64,000 nucleotides of DNA from Eulemur rufifrons. Lineage: Eukaryota > Chordata > Mammalia > Primates > Lemuridae. Numbering within the stretch: position 1 is the first letter of the stretch; the number at the start of each line of letters is the position of its first letter. Position numbers and translations under genes: made by a program. The stretch is taken from positions 11,944,501 to 12,008,500 of the forward strand of contig NC_090995.1 in NCBI RefSeq assembly GCF_041146395.1, given 5' to 3'. The notes below the pieces were generated by a model. It was given only the letters and a program-made list of their open reading frames with translations, was not told the DNA's origin and searched no databases. Shown piece by piece: positions 50,117-61,548 of the stretch.

Positions 50117-50544
50117 CTTTCCAGAAACTATTAATATTAAGGAGCACACGCTGAGCGTGTGACATAATTTGTTTACTATCAAATGACGCAGTAGCAAAAC
50201 ACTCAGTGGGAACAAAAGCTTGCTCTGGGCATTACACGGAGCATATTCCAACCTCGGTCTGTGTTTCTCTAGGGATTGATGGCTCGTGGAGGCAAAGATG
50301 TTTAAACATTGTTTCTATTTCATGTCTACAGTGTGGGCCTGAGAAAAATATATCCTTCCCTGGTAATAGTTTATTATCTTTCTATCATTATTATTATCAT
50401 GCTATTGCTAGCATCATCACTGCTATAAATGGGAACAGAAAAGGTTTGAGTTTTGATCCCTGATGAAAGAGTTACCGCACATTTACCATCTACCAGAAAA
50501 TGTATTCGTTGTTTCAGATGCTTTCCTCCTTTAAAACCCTCTCT

Positions 50545-50665
50545 GAGTATATAACCCAGGCTTTATCCTCATCCTGTTTTGCAGATGAAATAGTTGAGGC
50601 CCATATAGGTGATGTGAGTTGCCCAAGAGTTGAAGGAAAACTAAGACTCAAATCTGTCTTTATAA
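50545..50665 (-). repeat. MIR SINE fragment
   Basis: 'tgttttgcagatgaaatagt', 'tgaggcccatataggtgat' and 'gagttgcccaagagttgaag' are the MIR core in reverse. Confidence 0.85.
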
Positions 50666-51710
50666 GTTTGCAAGGACTCTCACAATCCTGATTTGGACAA
50701 GCAGAAGTTATCAGTAGCCTTCACATGTCTCCAGCCTCATCAAATTGTAAATCTCAAGGAATTGTTCAATAACCATGGAATTAAAATTGAAAATTTTAGC
50801 TTAAAGGTAGTTAAAATTTTATTTTCAATTGAAGTTTAGGTTAGAAAGACAACCACTTTCCATGGTAAATAAAAGTCAAATACCAATTCTTGGAAGGGAA
50901 AGCAATAATCTCTAGGAAGCCAGTTTAGTTCTGCCTATCTTACCTCTTAAAAAAGAGTGCAACACCGCCTTAGTGAGGATATTTTATTAAAATAGAGAGA
51001 CGTACATTTATTCAGTTAGGCATTCAACAAACATTTATCGAATGTCTCTAGTGTTACCTCTAGTTCTGATGGTCAATGAGCCAAGACCTTCGCACTAAGC
51101 AAGTGCTGTATGAATATCAAGGAAGATCCCTGAGCTCAGAAATCTTTTGCATGGCTTGAAAATATATATATTCCATTTTCAATGTCATTTGTCTGATTGC
51201 CAGCAGATAAAACTTTCTGATATTTACATAAGGCTTGAAAAAAGAGAAGCAAACAAAAGAATATTTATTAAGCAGCTACTAGGTTCTAGTTAGTGGTCTA
51301 CGCCCTTTCCATATATCACTGTGGCAAGGATTGCTAACTGTTCACCAAACTTACTTCCTTTTCTTCTAAGGCACATAGTTAGACTACTTTTTTGGCCTAC
51401 ACTGTACTTAGGTATGAACATGTGACTGGATTCTAATCATTAGAGTGTGAGCAGAAGCAATGTAAATCACCTCCACGCCTAGCCCACGAAATCTCCATGC
51501 TCTTTTGCCTTCTGGATGACTGGAACGGAGGCAGCTCACAGGCAGCCCTGGACACCATGGATTTCATATTGTAGAGCCACAGGCTGGAAGGAAGGAGCCT
51601 GGGTCGCTGAATTTTCAGGGAACGCACCTGACAATCAGGAACATCCATTTTGCATGTGTAAGAAGTAAATGTCCATAAATTTTGAGCAATTATATAGTTT
51701 TGCCTTTGAT
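50666..51710. other. No gene seen
   Basis: AT-rich unique sequence. 51010-51070 ('ggcattcaacaaacatttat') resembles the reversed end of an L2/MIR-type element. Confidence 0.5.
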
Positions 51711-51714
51711 TGTT

Positions 51715-51900
51715 GGTGACAGCAACAGTAATTACATTAATGCAGTTACCTCATTTAATCTTCACAGCAAACTTAATAAGTTTATTGTAGTTTTATCTCC
51801 CTTTTGCAGATGAAAAAACAGATTCAGACATTTAATAACTAGCCCAATACATAACTGGTAGAATTCAACCTTGGGTCCAACCCCAATCTCTCCCACTCCA
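51715..51900 (-). repeat. MIR SINE
   Basis: 'cctcatttaatcttcacagc', 'tctcccttttgcagatgaa', 'aataactagcccaatacat' and 'ggtagaattcaaccttggg' follow most of the length of a reversed MIR. Confidence 0.8.
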
Positions 51901-51984
51901 AAACACATGCTCTTTCTTCTTTTTTATACTAACAATCCACCCCTCTGTCTCTTAATAGTAATGAAACTAGCATGTTCCTTTGCA

Positions 51985-52080
51985 TTATTCAGCTTTGTTG
52001 TGCTGCAGTAACCACCTCCAAAATCTGAGCTTTTTACAATAATAAATTTTTTTTTTCTCACTTATGCCTGTGCCGGCTCA
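51985..52080. repeat. LTR-like repeat fragment
   Basis: 'cagctttgttgtgctgcagt', 'aaccacctccaaaatctga' and a T run followed by 'ctcacttatg' resemble the opening of the repeats at 9602 and 35045. Confidence 0.35.
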
Positions 52081-52194
52081 TTGGAGATATCCCACCCACG
52101 GACCAAGTAACTTTTGAGAGAGAACTGGAATTACATGTGTTATCTTCATGTTAATTTTCTTAAATGTGGTAGAAAAGGAAAATACCAACATCTG

Positions 52195-52680
52195 TTAAGC
52201 ATCTTCTGGGTACCAAAGAATTCTCATTATTATCCCATTTAATGTTCTGAATGACCCTGAGAATGAGATGTCAATTCAGTCATATTCAAAAGAGATGCAC
52301 TATCACTCAAATATGTCTACTGCAGCCTTTAATTGATATGTGAGGAAACAATAATAATGACAACATTTGTAAGTCACATTGTAATCTACGGAATGTTTTC
52401 ATATTTTATCTTCCAGGATTCAAAAAATTAACCTGTGGGGTTGGCGTGACAAATTTATCTCTAGCTGATACTTTAGAGAACTTAAGTTCTTCATAACTTA
52501 AGATCGCACTCCCAGTAATAAACTTGAACCCAAGTCTTCTATGCACAGCTTATGCTGCCTCAGAGAGATTAAAATGAATTGCCAAAGACCAGCCAGCAAG
52601 TCAGCTGCAGAATGTGAGTTAAAACCTGGGCCATTTTGCTCCCAAACCAGTGCTCTTCCTACTACATCACTGCAGAGGCC
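52195..52680 (-). repeat. Cluster of MIR fragments
   Basis: Three reversed MIR-like pieces: 52195-52310 ('tctcattattatcccattta'), 52345-52460 ('gtaatctacggaatgttttc') and 52560-52680 ('attgccaaagaccagccagc', 'tcctactacatcactgcag'). They may be one MIR and a related element, or overlapping insertions; boundaries are approximate. Confidence 0.6.
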
Positions 52681-52689
52681 CTGGGACTA

Positions 52690-53550
52690 ATACGTACAAA
52701 ATCACTTAAGCCTCCCCTTCCCAGCAATCGGTCTGAAAGTCAATACTAATCGCATTACTAAATTTTGGGTTGTTCTTAGTTGAACTACTGACCAAAGCCT
52801 ATTCAAAAGAGGAATGCAATTCTTCAGCCCTCTCTTCTCATTTATGAGAAGCTGTGATAATTGTGTCCCAGGGATAACGATCACACAAGAATTCATTAAT
52901 GAATTCTGTTTTTTTTTTTTTAATGGCAAGAATTGGCTCCTGCTATTTGTGGAAGAATCATTGGAGACAAATTGCTAAAAGTATCCCTTTTGAATAATAT
53001 CATTTTTGTAAAACAATGAATGACAAAATGTCCTTCCATAATTATGTATTTGAATAAATATGTTCTATATTGTATATGTTTTTATCATGATCACAACATT
53101 CAGAAGAAAACACAGCAGATTTTTATTTTGGAGTTGGGAGAATGATGTGGTAGAGGGTAAGGGAAAAGTAGAGAAGAAAGAGACAAAATAAAAAATAACA
53201 AAGGGGAAGAAAAATCTCCCAAACTGCATGTATAATATGACTGCATTTTTGTGAATTAGTATGCTCGTATGTGTGTATATATATATATGCACACTTACAC
53301 ATATATGTGTGTACATAGATGTATACGTATATATGTATATGAATGTAAATATTTTTTAAATGGCACTTTGGAATCATGCCCTATGAAGAGTTTACAGCTG
53401 AGAGCTAGGTAAGCAGCATGATTGACTAGCTTCTTAAAGTTTGAAGCACTGCGACTTAATTTGATTATTGGAATTCCCAAAATATAAACGTTTAATGTGT
53501 TCCACATTGGTCAATGCTTACCCTGAAAGACAGATTCTACTGAAATATCA
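52690..53550. other. No gene seen; TA/TG-rich tract
   Basis: Unique AT-rich sequence containing a mixed TA/TG/CA tract at 53265-53345 that gives spurious Tyr/Ile/His-rich frames on the minus strand. Confidence 0.55.
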
Positions 53551-53559
53551 GTCAGGCAT

Positions 53560-54250
53560 AGATAGTTATTGATCCCTTCCTATGTGCTAGTACTGGTGTT
53601 AGGGACACAACGGTGACCAAGACAAAGTCCCTGTCCTCGAAGAGTTCATATTCTACTGTGGGGAAGCAGACAGCAACCATAAAAAAAAGTAATTACACTA
53701 ATTTTAGGAACTTCTATGTGTGCTAAGTCAAACATAGTGACAATTTGGTCTAAGAGCCCTGGAAATGATGAGATAGAGTCAGATTTGGGATCTAATTTAG
53801 AAACACAGGTACTTGCTGGTGGTTTCAATGTGGGCAGGGAGAGAAAGAGGATTCAAGAGCTATTTCCATGTTTTAGGCCTGAACAGCTACTGAGTGGATA
53901 ATGGTACCATTTACTGATATGTGGAAAGGTTAAGAAAGGATTTTTTTTTTTGAGAAAATTAGGAGAAGCTGTGTTAGGTTAGAGACACCCAAGTGAAATG
54001 TTACGTAAACAATGGTACATATGCACCTGATGCTCAGGACAGAGCTCAGAAGTATAAACAAAATTGGGGGCCATCAGCATATAAACGGTGCTTAAAGCCA
54101 GGGGACTAAACAGAATCTCCTAAGGAAAGTGTAACTGTATTTAGAGGGCTGAAAAAATAAACTCCGGGGCACCCCAACATTTAGAGATGTGCTAACGAAA
54201 CAGAGCTGGCAAACGCAAGAACCATTTGAGAAAGTTCTAAATTGATCCAG
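53560..54250 (+). repeat. Ancient interspersed repeat, family not named
   Basis: The phrase order 'cctatgtgctagtactggtg', 'caaagtccctgtcctcgaag', 'agttcatattctactgtggg', 'gccatcagcatataaacggt', 'gcttaaagccaggggactaa' and 'ccggggcaccccaacattta' is a well-known mammalian old-repeat text. I remember it from many loci but cannot attach a safe family name. Strongly diverged and non-coding. Confidence 0.6.
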
Positions 54251-55490
54251 ACCCACGCCGAGAGCAGTAGAGGAGGAAAGGCGGAGGGTGTGGCTAAGGG
54301 TACAGGCAGCTGGTAAAAAGCTGGCATGTTTCTTGTTGATTACATCTATTTTCTCTTTGAAATACAAGGCCGCGTCATGGCTGAGAGTCAGGGGGAACAA
54401 GCAGTGTTTGAGGCTGGCGAAGAGGAAAGTGTGAAATGGCCATCCTGGGAGGATGAAAGTGAATCTGCTAGAAACCTGTAGAAGGGCTTTCTGACAGCGG
54501 TCAGTGCTTTTGAGATCTGGGGTCACCCATCTGCAGCAAGGCCGGTCAGCGTCACACTGTGGTTGTCACCCGGCCGTGTGCAGCGGCTCTGGTACATGCA
54601 GACGCCTGGGCTTCAGCAGGGCTGAAGGTTGATCAGGTGTCCACAATGCACGGGGACGGGTCAAGACAGTTAAGGATGTCAGCAAGCGGGTGGTCAAGAA
54701 GTGCCAAAACATCAAATCTAAATTAGGTAGAAAGGAGAGTGAGGACATCAAGGGGTTGTGAATAGCCAAAGTGTGGTGGGGTCAGTAGACACGTCTTTCA
54801 GAGGAAGAGTGACTACAGTGAGAGTGTTAGAGCTAGGAACGCGCGGGCTGGGAGGGCAAGTCGGGGAGGAAAATGCGATTCTGGAGATGGAGCAGTTCTT
54901 AGAGACACCAGGTCTGGATATGACTCCGCGTGAGTCAGGGAGGCAGAGCAAGACGGAGAGAAGAAAGAGATTCTTGGGGCTAAGAAAGCCGAGCTTGTGA
55001 GAGGTTAGTGCAGCAACCCGGCAAGCGGAGAGAGAAAGGAAGTGAACCGTTGTTACAGATCCAGGAGGGAAAAGAAGCCACGGGAGGGACACGTAGCACC
55101 AAGAGGTGGAGTAATAGTAAAATCTGAAGTCATGAGCTACAAAGGAAAGAGGGGTCTAAAAGGAGACAGAGAAGAAGGTTTGGAGGCAGCAGAGAAGGGT
55201 AACGAGGCCGTCGGTTCGGCTCCAGGCCCTGAGGTTCACGTGAAGTATGAGAATAGACACAGCTGCGTGGGTCGGGGGAGGGAGGAAGGACTGCAGAGCA
55301 AGTGGTGTCAGCAAGAGCTGGTGTCACTTGAACCAGAATGTGATGGGGACAATCACATGACGGGTGGAGGATGTGAGTCATTTGCTGATGACAGCGCATG
55401 CGTTCCCAGGGGCAGAGTGGGAGGGTTTGGGTGGACAGGGAGAGAGGCAGGAGCTAGGACCAGATGTCCTGAAAAAAAAAGAAAAGAACT
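54251..55490 (+). repeat. Purine-rich continuation of the ancient repeat
   Basis: The plus strand is G/A-rich with relatively many CpGs. Phrases such as 'tgtccacaatgcacggggac', 'cagttaaggatgtcagcaag' and 'gtgaggacatcaaggggttg' resemble the internal part of the same old repeat class. The strand asymmetry produces long open frames (153 codons at 55042-55503, 144 on the minus strand at 54092-54526) that show no domain. Confidence 0.4.
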
Positions 55491-58335
55491 GTCTTTGAAA
55501 TGATGGATAATCCGGGAAGCCCTGGTCTTTTAATTGTAAAACTTAAGGTAAGTAGATACAAAACTTGTTGGAATTGACCCTGGGAATCTCAGAGCCCTGG
55601 ACTCATGCCCACGGGAGGAGACGCCGGGCCGGCATCCCAGGGCATTCTGTGGCTCAAGGTCTGCCCACAGGTGCAGAGGTCAAAGTAAGGCTTCAGCTCT
55701 ACCAACTGTCCTTTTGTGGTCAAATGCTTTTTTTCTCTCACCGAAAGGACGAAGGGCTATGCTGAAAACTAAACAAGGCAATAATGTAAGGTAGGGCTGA
55801 GAGGCTGAAACACAAGAAAAGAACTTAGGAAAAGTTCCTGGGCACTATTGCTTTCTACATGTACAAACTGATGTGATTTGCATTTGGAGGAGGAGGAGGA
55901 GCAAAGAGCAAGAGCCACTAAAGCACAAGGCTGTTCTCCTCCACTGCCAAGTCTGGGACAATCCTAGGCTGGAAGGTGACTAATTCACGTACTTTCCTCG
56001 GTCCGTAACTGTTATGACCCATTTGCTGTTAATTTCCTAGACAATGATTACTGCTCGTATCTAAAAATCTTTAAATTCTCACATGCAAGAATAAATATTA
56101 AAAACTGGTTAACTCTGGGAGCAGGAGACAAAAAGAATCTGTGACACAATGAAAAAGAACTAAATGAAGAGAAAGAGACGGTATGAATATTTTGATTAAG
56201 GAAATAATTTCCTATAACAAAAATTAAACTACCCACTAATTCCGTGTGTTTTAAGGGACGTGATGAGAGCTTCTATATTTATGTCAAACAAATTACTTTT
56301 CCAAATATAAAGGTCACTCATTTCAATAGTTGAATTTTCTTACTCTTTCCAATTATCAGAGCAATGCATGTGGAAAACAAGAAATAATAAAGTCCCATTA
56401 TGGTAATTATATAACATATTACAGGAAACCCCAGAAAGACGTCTCTTGGGAAAGTCAATAAACAGGCAGCTCGACGAAATGAATATTACGCTTGTGTTAC
56501 TATCTAGGCAATATATTTTTTTAATTTGGAAATGGGAAAATGAGCTTTAAAGACGGTTTATTTTCTAAAGATGACTTTACTTGACAATTGCCAAATAATT
56601 AAATTTACAGTGATACATGCTCATCCGAATGTTCTCAAAGCGCAGAAGCCCACCATCTGCCCTGCACACCACTTGGAATCTGAATGGCTATTTTCGGAAT
56701 CAGAATGACCACAGACTTCCTGCCACGGGCTGCCAGCCTGGCCTCCTCCCTCCTGGGGCTGAGAGGCAGGCTGATGACCCTTGAGCTAATTCCTCCGTGA
56801 GTTGCAAAGAACCTGGTATCTTTAATACAGGCAATAGGTTGGATCAAAGTGTGCTCACATTGTAACGCACACAATCTAATTTCTCAGGTAAGAGCTTTAC
56901 TGAAATTTTTGAAAACATATGTCAATAGTTAGTGCTAGACATATTGTTCTTTTAGGGCGTTAAGCCAAACATGTCTCTCAAAAGCCAAATTTACTACAGC
57001 TCAGTCAATACCCAGTTTCAGCCAGCAATTGGCACCCTACTATGTGAAACAAATGGGGTAGAGTCCTTGTTTAAAAATTCAGAGCTCACAGTCTTCTAAA
57101 GGAGATCGATAAAAATCCAAGTAATTATGAAACTGTGATTACAATAAATTGAAGGCATTCTATTACCATATATTCTCCTAACTGGTCTGCAGATGAGTCA
57201 AACTTTACTGCTGGGTTAGAAAAATTGAATAGAATGGTGAATGTGAATTGACTGTCGTAAGGGCAGGATCCCATTCAAGCTATGGTAGGTGGATGGTAGT
57301 TTAAATTCATATCCTCAAAGTATCTAAGTAAAGTCAGGCCTCCCACAAACAAGAACTGGATTGAAAAGCGAGTCACTGTCACACTCTCCATCACACAGAA
57401 GTCACAAAAGCATCAGCTTAGTTTTTACTTCCTTCTGCCGTTCCCTCTCTCTCCACGACTGCATGTGGCCAACAAGACCACAACTCCTAAGTTTGCTCGA
57501 GTTCATGGGTCCAGTGTCTACAACTGTTTTATTTGCAACAAGCTCTCAGCATCCCAACTCCGAATTCCAGGCGTGGCATGGTCAGGTGTCCATTCGTGGT
57601 CCACTCAGCCACGGCGTGGAGAATGAAGGCATGTGAGACACAGGGTACCCCTTCCACGGACTGGAGGAAGCCAGAGTCCCCAAGGGTGTGCGCGGGGAAG
57701 GTATCACTGGCATCTGCACCACAAAGGCATTCGTTCTTTGCGGTCTCACATGTCCCAGTCTTTGCACTTGGATAGCTCCCAGCACACTACAAACATTTGT
57801 CAATGTTCAGCCCATGGGTGAACACACAGTGGTAGCCATCAGCCTTGGCATTGCCTTTGGGACTCTTGCTAATGATGTGAAATTCTTTCTACAGCCTCTA
57901 CAGTTATTGCAATGGACGGTCAAAATATCCCAAGACTCCCAAGTCAGTCTTCTTTAAAAAAAAAAAAAAAAAAAAAGCAAATAGCTTTGCTGCAAGCAGA
58001 AGAAATTACATACAGTTACTGTTATATGTATGCAGAATAAAAACAAATAAGTGTGCATTGGTAAGGTGGTGACTTCCTATATTCGTTGTTTCTGACTATT
58101 TCTGCTCAGCTCCTGGGGTCAGTTTTTCTCTTTCAAGTACCAAAATGTTTCTCCCTCTGATCCCAGCTCACTTGTGATTTCCCTTCCCTCTTGATCTGTC
58201 TGCTGTTCTTGCCAATTCTGGAGCAAGGTCTTTTCTGATTTCGAGATCATCACACAGACCCCCAAGTTCCCCTTGAGCCATTCTTCACAAGGTCCAGAGC
58301 CACCCTCCCCCCCAGTGTGAAGCAATCAGCGTGTT
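55491..58335. other. No gene seen
   Basis: Unique sequence with a short (GGA)n at about 55887-55902 and an A run at 57956-57977. 57360-57960 is GC-richer and carries overlapping open frames on both strands, none recognisable. Confidence 0.5.
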
Positions 58336-58339
58336 CCCT

Positions 58340-58530
58340 TATTCATTACGGCTCCTATTCACCGATGGCAGTAAACACTTTTATTACCAACAATAATTCT
58401 GGGAGTAATGAAGCACCTGATTACTGGTCTGGAGAGTAATTACAGGGAAATTCAAATTTTGCCTTTAATTGATTGGTACTCATGTTATAGGGTCAACATC
58501 ATCATAAATGGCTCTGAAAATATTTTGTTA
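58340..58530. promoter_or_regulatory. Candidate conserved non-coding element
   Basis: Repeat-free AT-rich block with clustered homeodomain-type sites: 'tttattaccaacaataattc', 'gagtaatgaagcacctgatt', 'gagtaattacagg', 'tttaattgattgg'. This density is typical of developmental enhancers. No alignment is available, so conservation is not shown. Confidence 0.25.
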
Positions 58531-59016
58531 TAATAAACATGAGCAGCGATTCTACTCTTCTCCCTAAATATTTAAGCAACAAAATCCTTTAGACTATTGG
58601 GCCAAAGAAGAGAAAAACAAGGCAAAAGATCCTTTTTGACCTAAATAGTCCCAGATTGTGGGCGGAAAAAAAAAAATTGAGAATAAATAATAGATATTGT
58701 ATCAAGAAATGGCAACTAAGAAAGTTAAGTTATCTTCCTACATCAAAGCAACACTATTATATTCAGCACCTCAAATAATAATGATTTAAAGTAAAGCAGA
58801 GTCCATTTACTTACAAACACTATTCATTAATGGCTGCTTTATGCAGACCTTATGTAGGACAATTAAAATTAAAATTGTATCCCTTCAACACCATAGACTC
58901 TAATTGCAAATGGAATGTATAATAAAGATAAATAATCATTCATAATTTTTAGGCATCCTGAATACATTACATCACATTTTAACCAGCTAAAAGCATTGTG
59001 CCTTTTTCTAACCCCT

Positions 59017-59026
59017 TGATTGACAG
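59017..59026 (+). promoter_or_regulatory. PBX-MEIS composite motif
   Basis: TGATTGACAG is an exact match to the composite site bound by PBX with MEIS/PREP homeodomain proteins. It sits in repeat-free AT-rich sequence about 500 bp from the homeodomain-site cluster at 58340-58530 and just before the L1 at 59204. Confidence 0.35.
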
Positions 59027-59203
59027 CTTAGCTGACCTATCTCATTTCAATCAGAATGTTGAACATGCCATTCCCCTATCTTCTTTCATCCAGTGTGGTT
59101 CCTAAGTGGATGTGTGCAATTTTGAATCCTACTCATTTTTTTTCCACCTTGGAAGCTTTTGGGAATTTCTCTTGTCCCCAGTGTTCTAAAATTTCGTGGT
59201 GAT

Positions 59204-59610
59204 CTGAATGGATTAATGAAATGTGGTATATGTACACCATGGAGTACTACTCAGCCATAAAAAAAGATGATGAACTACCCACTGTATTATCCTGGAGGGA
59301 GCTGGAGCCCATTCTTCTAAGTGAAGTATCACAAGAATGGAAAAACAAGCACCACATGTACTCACCACTAAATTGGTGCTGATTGATCAACACTAATGTG
59401 CACATATGGGAAGTAACATTCATAGGGCATTGGATGGGTGGGAGGGGGGAGGAGGAGATGGGTATATTTACACCTAACGGATGCAGTGTGCACTGTCTGG
59501 GGGATGGGCACGTTTGTCGGGAGGTACAAAGGCAATTTATGTAACCAAAGCATTTTTACCCCCATAATACTCTGAAATTTAAAAAAAAATTAAAAAATAT
59601 ATGCATAAAA
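59204..59610 (+). mobile_element. Lineage-specific LINE-1 3' end, 5'-truncated
   Basis: About 400 bp: the end of ORF2 ('ggtatatgtacaccatggag', 'tactactcagccataaaaaa'), then a 3' UTR with a G-rich tract at about 59435-59460, 'gggggatgggcacgtttgtc', 'gcatttttacccccataata' and an A-rich end. The 3' UTR is of the type I associate with lemur L1s. Target duplication aatttcgtggtgat (59190-59203) and aaattcatggtgat (59611-59624), two mismatches. Confidence 0.88.
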
Positions 59611-59624
59611 AAATTCATGGTGAT

Positions 59625-61055
59625 GTACCACAGTGTGGATTCTTTCTCATCTTTGGTTCTGCGGTCCTATCAATCTGGTAATTTATACTCTTCAGGTCTG
59701 GACTATTTTCCTCATTTCTCTTCTCCAGTTGTTTACTCCCTGTTTTCTCTGTTCTCTTTCTGTGCCCCCTGTGACCACCCTAGGAACCCTACTGCACTTA
59801 CTAATTATCTTGTAACTTCTCTACTATTTTTTGTCTCTTTGGTTCTGTTATTCCTAAAATTTCCTCAAATATATCTTGTAAAAATTCTATTGAATTCTTA
59901 ATTTCTGATCCCATAGTTTTCCTTTCCAAGAATTCTAGTTTGTTTGTTCAATATTCTTTTATTAGAGCATCTTTTGCAGTTTCATTTTTGGAATGTATTT
60001 TCCCATCTGTTTGGGTATATTTATTATAATTTTCTTATTTTACTTTGTTCTTTACATTTTTTATGTGCCCGGTTTTTTTAATTTCTACTTGTTTGGCTTG
60101 GCCTGTACATGTTAAGAAGGTTCCTCAAACATCCATTTATCCCTGATGATCTGCACACTTTAAGAGCGAGGCACTAAAAGGTTAAGGAGATGCTCTGACT
60201 GCTTCTGTCATGGGGGCTTTGAAGGATCCGTTTCCCTGGGCCCCACAACTGTTTAATCTGTAGACACTTTCTCTTAGAGGAATCCTCCGGTTATTGCCTA
60301 ATCCTCTGCCGGTATCCTCAGAGCTCATTCAGGAAATGAGGAGAAAGGGACTTCGGGGCACAATATGTAGATTTTTATTTCCTATCTTTGTTTCCTATAT
60401 AGTTCCTCTGCTTTTCGTGGTGCCCAAGTTCAAAGTCTGCCTGGTTTAACTTCTCCAGAAACTAAACTTCCCGTCTCCTATCATCATGTACCGAGGGCTC
60501 AGCAAACTGAGGGAGGGGATCAAAGCATCTGGCTGTTTTTATATGGACTTTGAACCAAACCTTCTGCTTTCCCAAAGACCCCTCTGCTTCTTTTCGGGAG
60601 TACATAAAGTTCCTAAGCCCTTCTCGGGTTCTGCGGCAGGACTCTGAGCTCACCTCTGTGTTTCTCTCATTGCTGGCTTGGGTTTCAGAGTCCTCTGGTC
60701 TTTTAAGTCTGTTACTATTCATCTATCTGGGTGATAGATTAAAGACGGCTGTAAATTTTTTACTACTTGACTAACAAAATATGGCACAGCTGGAGCTATG
60801 TCAACTGTCAGACCCAGGCCTCAACAGAGTGACAATGACAGCCTCCGTATCTTGTTTCTTGGACACTCATTGTAGGAGCCCTGAGCTGCCAGGTGTGTGG
60901 TCCAGCCACCCTGTGGGAGAGGCAAGGTGGTGAAGCTCTGACGGAGCCCAGCTTGCAGCTGTCCCTGCTATGGTGTGAGAGTAAAGCCATCCTGGATACT
61001 CCAGCTCAGCCCAGCTGCCAGATGAACGAATTCCACTGAGTGGCCACAGTCAACA
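59625..61055. other. No gene seen; T-rich stretch, possibly old antisense L1
   Basis: 59640-60120 is strongly T-rich on the plus strand and has phrases ('tcctaaaatttcctcaaat', 'ttcccatctgtttgggtata') that recall the antisense strand of an old L1 or HAL1 ORF1 region. Not secure. 60120-61055 is unassigned. Confidence 0.35.
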
Positions 61056-61063
61056 CCATACGG

Positions 61064-61540
61064 CAGCAGTCCCCAAACCTTTTGGTACCAGGGACCGGCT
61101 TCATGGAAGACGATCCTTCCAAGGATGCAGGGGTGCGGGGGATGGTCCTGGATGACCACATTCAGGCTCACCACATTCATCCTGCTGTCGAACCTGGCTG
61201 CCAATGACAACCTGCACTTGTAGCTGCTCCCCGGCGCCAGCACCGCCGCCCCAGCTCGACCCCTGATCAGCAGGCCCCGGACTCTCCAAGGGAGGGCGCA
61301 ACCTAGACCCCTCCCACGCGCAGTCTACAGTAGGGTCCGTGAGAATCCAATGCCACGGCTGAAGGGACAGGAGGCAGAGACATGAGGCGATGCCAGCCAT
61401 GGGCAGCTGCTGCAAAGATGAAGCCTCCCTCGCCCACCTGCCGCCCACCTCCCACCGCGCAGCCCGAAGGGGGTCGGGGGGCGACCCCTAAAAAGCCACA
61501 GACCAGCACCGGTCAGCGGCCCGGGGGTTGGGGGCCCCAG
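61064..61540. mobile_element. GC-rich hAT-type DNA transposon
   Basis: Terminal inverted sequences: 'cagcagtccccaaacctttt' at the left and 'gggggttgggggccccag' at the right. Inside are 'ccagggaccggcttcatgga', 'ggcgcaacctagacccctcc' and 'gtgagaatccaatgcca', as in a familiar non-autonomous hAT-type repeat. An 8-bp target duplication, the hallmark of hAT, is present: ccatacgg (61056-61063) and ccatatgg (61541-61548), one mismatch. It is CpG-rich against an AT-rich background. The 115-119-codon minus-strand frames are not transposase. Confidence 0.8.
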
Positions 61541-61548
61541 CCATATGG

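Noticed and set aside
55042..55503. 153-codon open frame on the plus strand as a gene
   Set aside because: It lies in purine-rich, repeat-derived sequence, its product is low-complexity (Gly/Glu/Arg-rich) without a domain, and the opposite strand is open too.
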